From Setophaga petechia (lineage: Eukaryota; Chordata; Aves; Passeriformes; Parulidae): a stretch of DNA of 64,000 nt. Each line of letters opens with the position of its first letter. The stretch's first letter is position 1. A program made the position numbers and the translations under genes. This document shows positions 61,386 through 64,000 of the stretch, piece by piece. The DNA is taken from the NCBI GenBank assembly GCA_024362935.1, contig JANCRA010000010.1:878001-942000 (forward strand), written 5' to 3'. The notes below the pieces were generated by a model. That model ran no database searches. It was not told where the DNA came from and saw nothing but the letters and a program-made list of their open reading frames with translations.

Positions 61386-64000
61386 CACATTAATACTTGA
61401 AAGGAAGGCATCTTAGACAACTTTCTTTTACATTTTGCAAAACACACTGCAGCCCTCTGTTCAACTTCTAGAACACGATAGGAAATGTTTAGTGAGCAGG
61501 AAGGTTTTCTCCTTGCGAGACATAGTGAAAAAGCATTTGCTTAGATATAGGTGACAAGAAACCCTTACTGCAGTGCAGTGACAAGTTAATTGGTACACAG
61601 CACTGGGATTGTGTTAGCAGCTTGCAAAGTGCTAGAAAACAGTACTTTCCCACTCTCTTGCCTTTCCCTTCACATTAATACTTGAAAGGAAGGCGTCTTA
61701 GACAACTTTCTTTTTCTTGTGTCAAAACACACTGCAGCCCTCTGTGCAATTGCTAGAACACGATAGGAAATGTTTAGGGAGCAGGAAGGTTTTCTCCTTG
61801 CGAGACATAGTGAAAAAGCTATTTGCTTAGATGGAGGTGACAAGAAACCCTTACTGCAGTGCAGTGACAAGTTAATTGGTACACAGCACTGGGATTGTGT
61901 TAGCAGCTCTCAAAGTTCTAGAAAACAGTACTTTCCCACTCTCTTGCCTTTCCCTTCACATTAATACTTGAAAGGAAGGCATCTTAGACAACTTTCTTTT
62001 ATATTTTGCAAAACACACTGCAGCCCTCTGTGCAACTTCTAGAACACGATGGAAGTTGTTTAGTGAGCAGCAACGTTTTCCCCTTGCGAGACATTGTGAA
62101 AAAGCTATTTGCTCAGATGTAGGTATCAAGAAACACTTACTGCCGTGCACTGACAAGCTAATTGCTACACAGCACTGGGATTGTGTTAGCAGCTTGCAAA
62201 GTGCTAGAAAACAGTACTTTCCCACTCTCTTGCCTTTCCCTACACATTAATACTTGAAAGGAAGGCGTCTTAGACAACTTTCTTTTTCTTGTTACAGAAC
62301 ACACTGCAGCCCTCTGTGCAACTTCTAGAACACGATAGGAGATGTTTAGTGAGCAGGAAGGTTTTCTCCTTGGGAGACATAGTGAAAAAGTTATTTGCTT
62401 AGATGTAGGTGACAGGAAACACTTACTGCAGTGAAGTGACAAGTTAATTGGTACACAGCACTGGGATTGTGTTAGCAGCCTGCAAAGTGCTAGAAAACAG
62501 TACTTTCCCACTCTCTTGCCTTTCCCTTCACATTAATACTTGAAAGGAAGGCATCTTAGACAACTTTCTTTTTCTTGTGTCAAAAAACTCTGCAGCCCTC
62601 TCTGCAACATCTACTACACGATGGAAGTTGTTTAGTGAGCAGGAAGGTTTTCTCCTTGCGAGACATACTGAAAAAGCTATTTGCTTAGATGTAGGTGACA
62701 AGAAACACTTACTGCAGTGCACTGAAAAGCTAACTGCTCCACAGCACTAGTACTGTGTTAGCAGCTTGCAAAGTGCTAGAAAACAGTACTTTCCCACTCT
62801 CTTGCCTTTCCCTTCACATTAATACTTGAAAGGAAGGCGTCTTAGACAACTTTGTTTTACATTTTGCAAAACACACTGCAGCCCTCTGTGCAACTTCTAC
62901 AACACGATGGAAGTTGTTTAGTGAGCAGCAACGTTTTCCTCTTGCGAAACAAAGGGAAAAAGCTATTTGCTCAGATGTAGGTATCAAGAAACACTTACTG
63001 CCGTGCACTGACAAGCTAATTGCTACACAGCACTGCGATTGTGTTAGCAGCTTGCAAAGTGCTAGAAAACAGTACTTTCCCACTCTCTTGCCTTTCCCTT
63101 CACATTAATACTTGAAAGGAAGGCGTCTTAGACAACTTTCTTTTTCTTGTTACAGAACACACTGCAGCCCTATGTTCAACTTCTACAACACGATAGGAGA
63201 TGTTTAGTGAGCAAGAAGGTTTTCTCCTTGGGAGACATAGTGAAAAAGCTATTTGCTTAGATGTAGGTGACAAGAAACACTTACTGCAGTGCATTCAAAA
63301 GCTAACTGCTACACAGCACTGGGATTGTGTTAGCAGCCTGCAAAGTGCTAGAAAACAGTACTTTCCCACTCTCTTGCCTTTCCCTTCACATTAATACTTG
63401 AAAGGAAGGCATCTTAGACAACTTTCTTTTTCTTGTGTCAAAAAACTCTGCAGCCCTCTCTGCAACATCTACTACACGATGGAAGTTGTTTAGTGAGCAG
63501 GAAGGTTTTCTCCTTGCGAGACATAGTGAAAAAGCTATTTGCTTAGATGTAGGTGACAAGAAACACTTACTGCAGTGCACTGAACAGCTAACTGCTCCAC
63601 AGCACTAGTACTGTGTTAGCAGCTTGCAAAGTGCTAGAAAACAGTACTTTCCCACTTTCTTGCCTTTCCCTTCACATTAATACTTGAAAGGAAGGCATCT
63701 TAGACAACTTTCTTTTTCTTGTGTCAAAAAACTCTGCAGCCTTCTCTGCAACATCTACATCACGATGGAATTTGTTTAGTGAGCAGGAAGGTTTTCTCCT
63801 TGCGGGACATAGTGAAAAAGCTTTTTGCTTAGATGTAGGAGACAAGAAACACTTACTGCAGTGCACTGAACAGCTAACTGCTACACAGCACTAGGACTGT
63901 GTTAGCAGCTTGCAAAGTGCTAGAAAACAGTACTTTCCCACTCTCTTGCCTTTCCCTTCACATTAATACTTGAAAGGAAGGCGTCTTAGACAACTTTCTT
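61386..64000. repeat. Standard monomer block 8 (9 monomers plus 42 bp, cut by window end)
   Basis: The order is hybrid-B-A-B-C-A-B-C-C, with the first monomer 285 bp (deletion at 61534/61535). Compared with the start of block 6 (31038-33897) it lacks one C monomer between 63387 and 63673. The last 42 bp begin a B or C unit that continues beyond the window. Confidence 0.92.

Larger units (their letters stand above)
1..64000. repeat. Higher-order tandem satellite (macrosatellite) array filling the window
   Basis: The landmark cacattaatacttgaaagg recurs every 286 bp (795, 1081, 1367 and so on), interrupted only by eight copies (one partial) of a diverged 1,587-bp module. No single-copy DNA is present and the array runs off both ends. 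Position 1 aligns with 5306, in the third monomer of module D. Subtypes A, B and C alternate in a non-random order that is repeated between blocks, which defines higher-order repeats rather than a simple monomeric satellite. Copies of the module differ by only a few substitutions, whereas neighbouring monomers inside the module differ strongly. This is the pattern expected when whole multi-monomer units are amplified together. Orientation is head to tail throughout, with no inversions seen. The family was not recognised; it is not the 171-bp alpha satellite. Confidence 0.97.

Noticed and set aside
1..64000. CRISPR array or bacterial repeat region
   Set aside because: Units are 286 bp with no short repeat and spacer alternation, no cas genes and no bacterial gene context.
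1..64000. The array as a pure assembly artefact
   Set aside because: Copies carry linked, phylogenetically consistent variants and exact-length modules, which random misassembly would not create. Wrong copy number or collapse in the longest blocks remains possible and needs read-depth checks.

Overview
The whole 64 kb window is one tandem-repeat (macrosatellite) array. I find no protein gene I would defend, no rRNA or tRNA, no CRISPR array and no intact mobile element. The DNA looks eukaryotic and probably animal. A 286-bp satellite is arranged in multi-kilobase higher-order repeats, CpG is sparse in the monomers but dense in one recurring insert, and that insert carries an ETS-type promoter motif. 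The species and chromosome cannot be named from the sequence.

There are two building blocks. (1) A standard 286-bp monomer, with boundaries set here at the cacatt motif, falls into at least three interleaved subtypes. Type A has 'cattttgcaaaac' and 'gagcagcaacg'. Type B usually has 'ttcttgttacagaac', plus 'cgatagga'. Type C has 'tgtcaaaaaactc' and 'caacatctac'. (2) A conserved 1,587-bp diverged module (module D) holds five older, diverged monomers of 288, 286, 287, 291 and 435 bp. The fifth carries a 205-bp CpG-rich insert that replaces about 56 bp of monomer.

The layout is: partial D 1-794; 13 monomers; D 4513-6099; 13 monomers; D 9818-11404; 19 monomers; D 16839-18425; 12 monomers; D 21858-23444; 21 monomers; D 29451-31037; 63 monomers; D 49055-50641; 32 monomers; D 59799-61385; 9 monomers plus 42 bp to the window end. 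Spacings between successive inserts are 5305, 5305, 7021, 5019, 7593, 19604 and 10744 bp. Each equals 1,587 plus a whole number of 286-bp units, apart from explained 1-bp and 3-bp indels. All size variation therefore lies inside the standard-monomer blocks, while the D module and the monomers next to it stay fixed.

The most interesting features are the recurring CpG-rich insert, a candidate promoter repeated every 5-20 kb with a splice-donor-like motif just downstream and acceptor-like motifs in type B monomers, and the fossil open reading frame of about 96-codon repeats in module D. Together they suggest, as inference only, a transcribed non-coding macrosatellite, loosely comparable to DXZ4-like arrays, derived from an older repeat that may once have been coding. 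Shared rare indels and hybrid monomers also record unequal crossover and segmental amplification.
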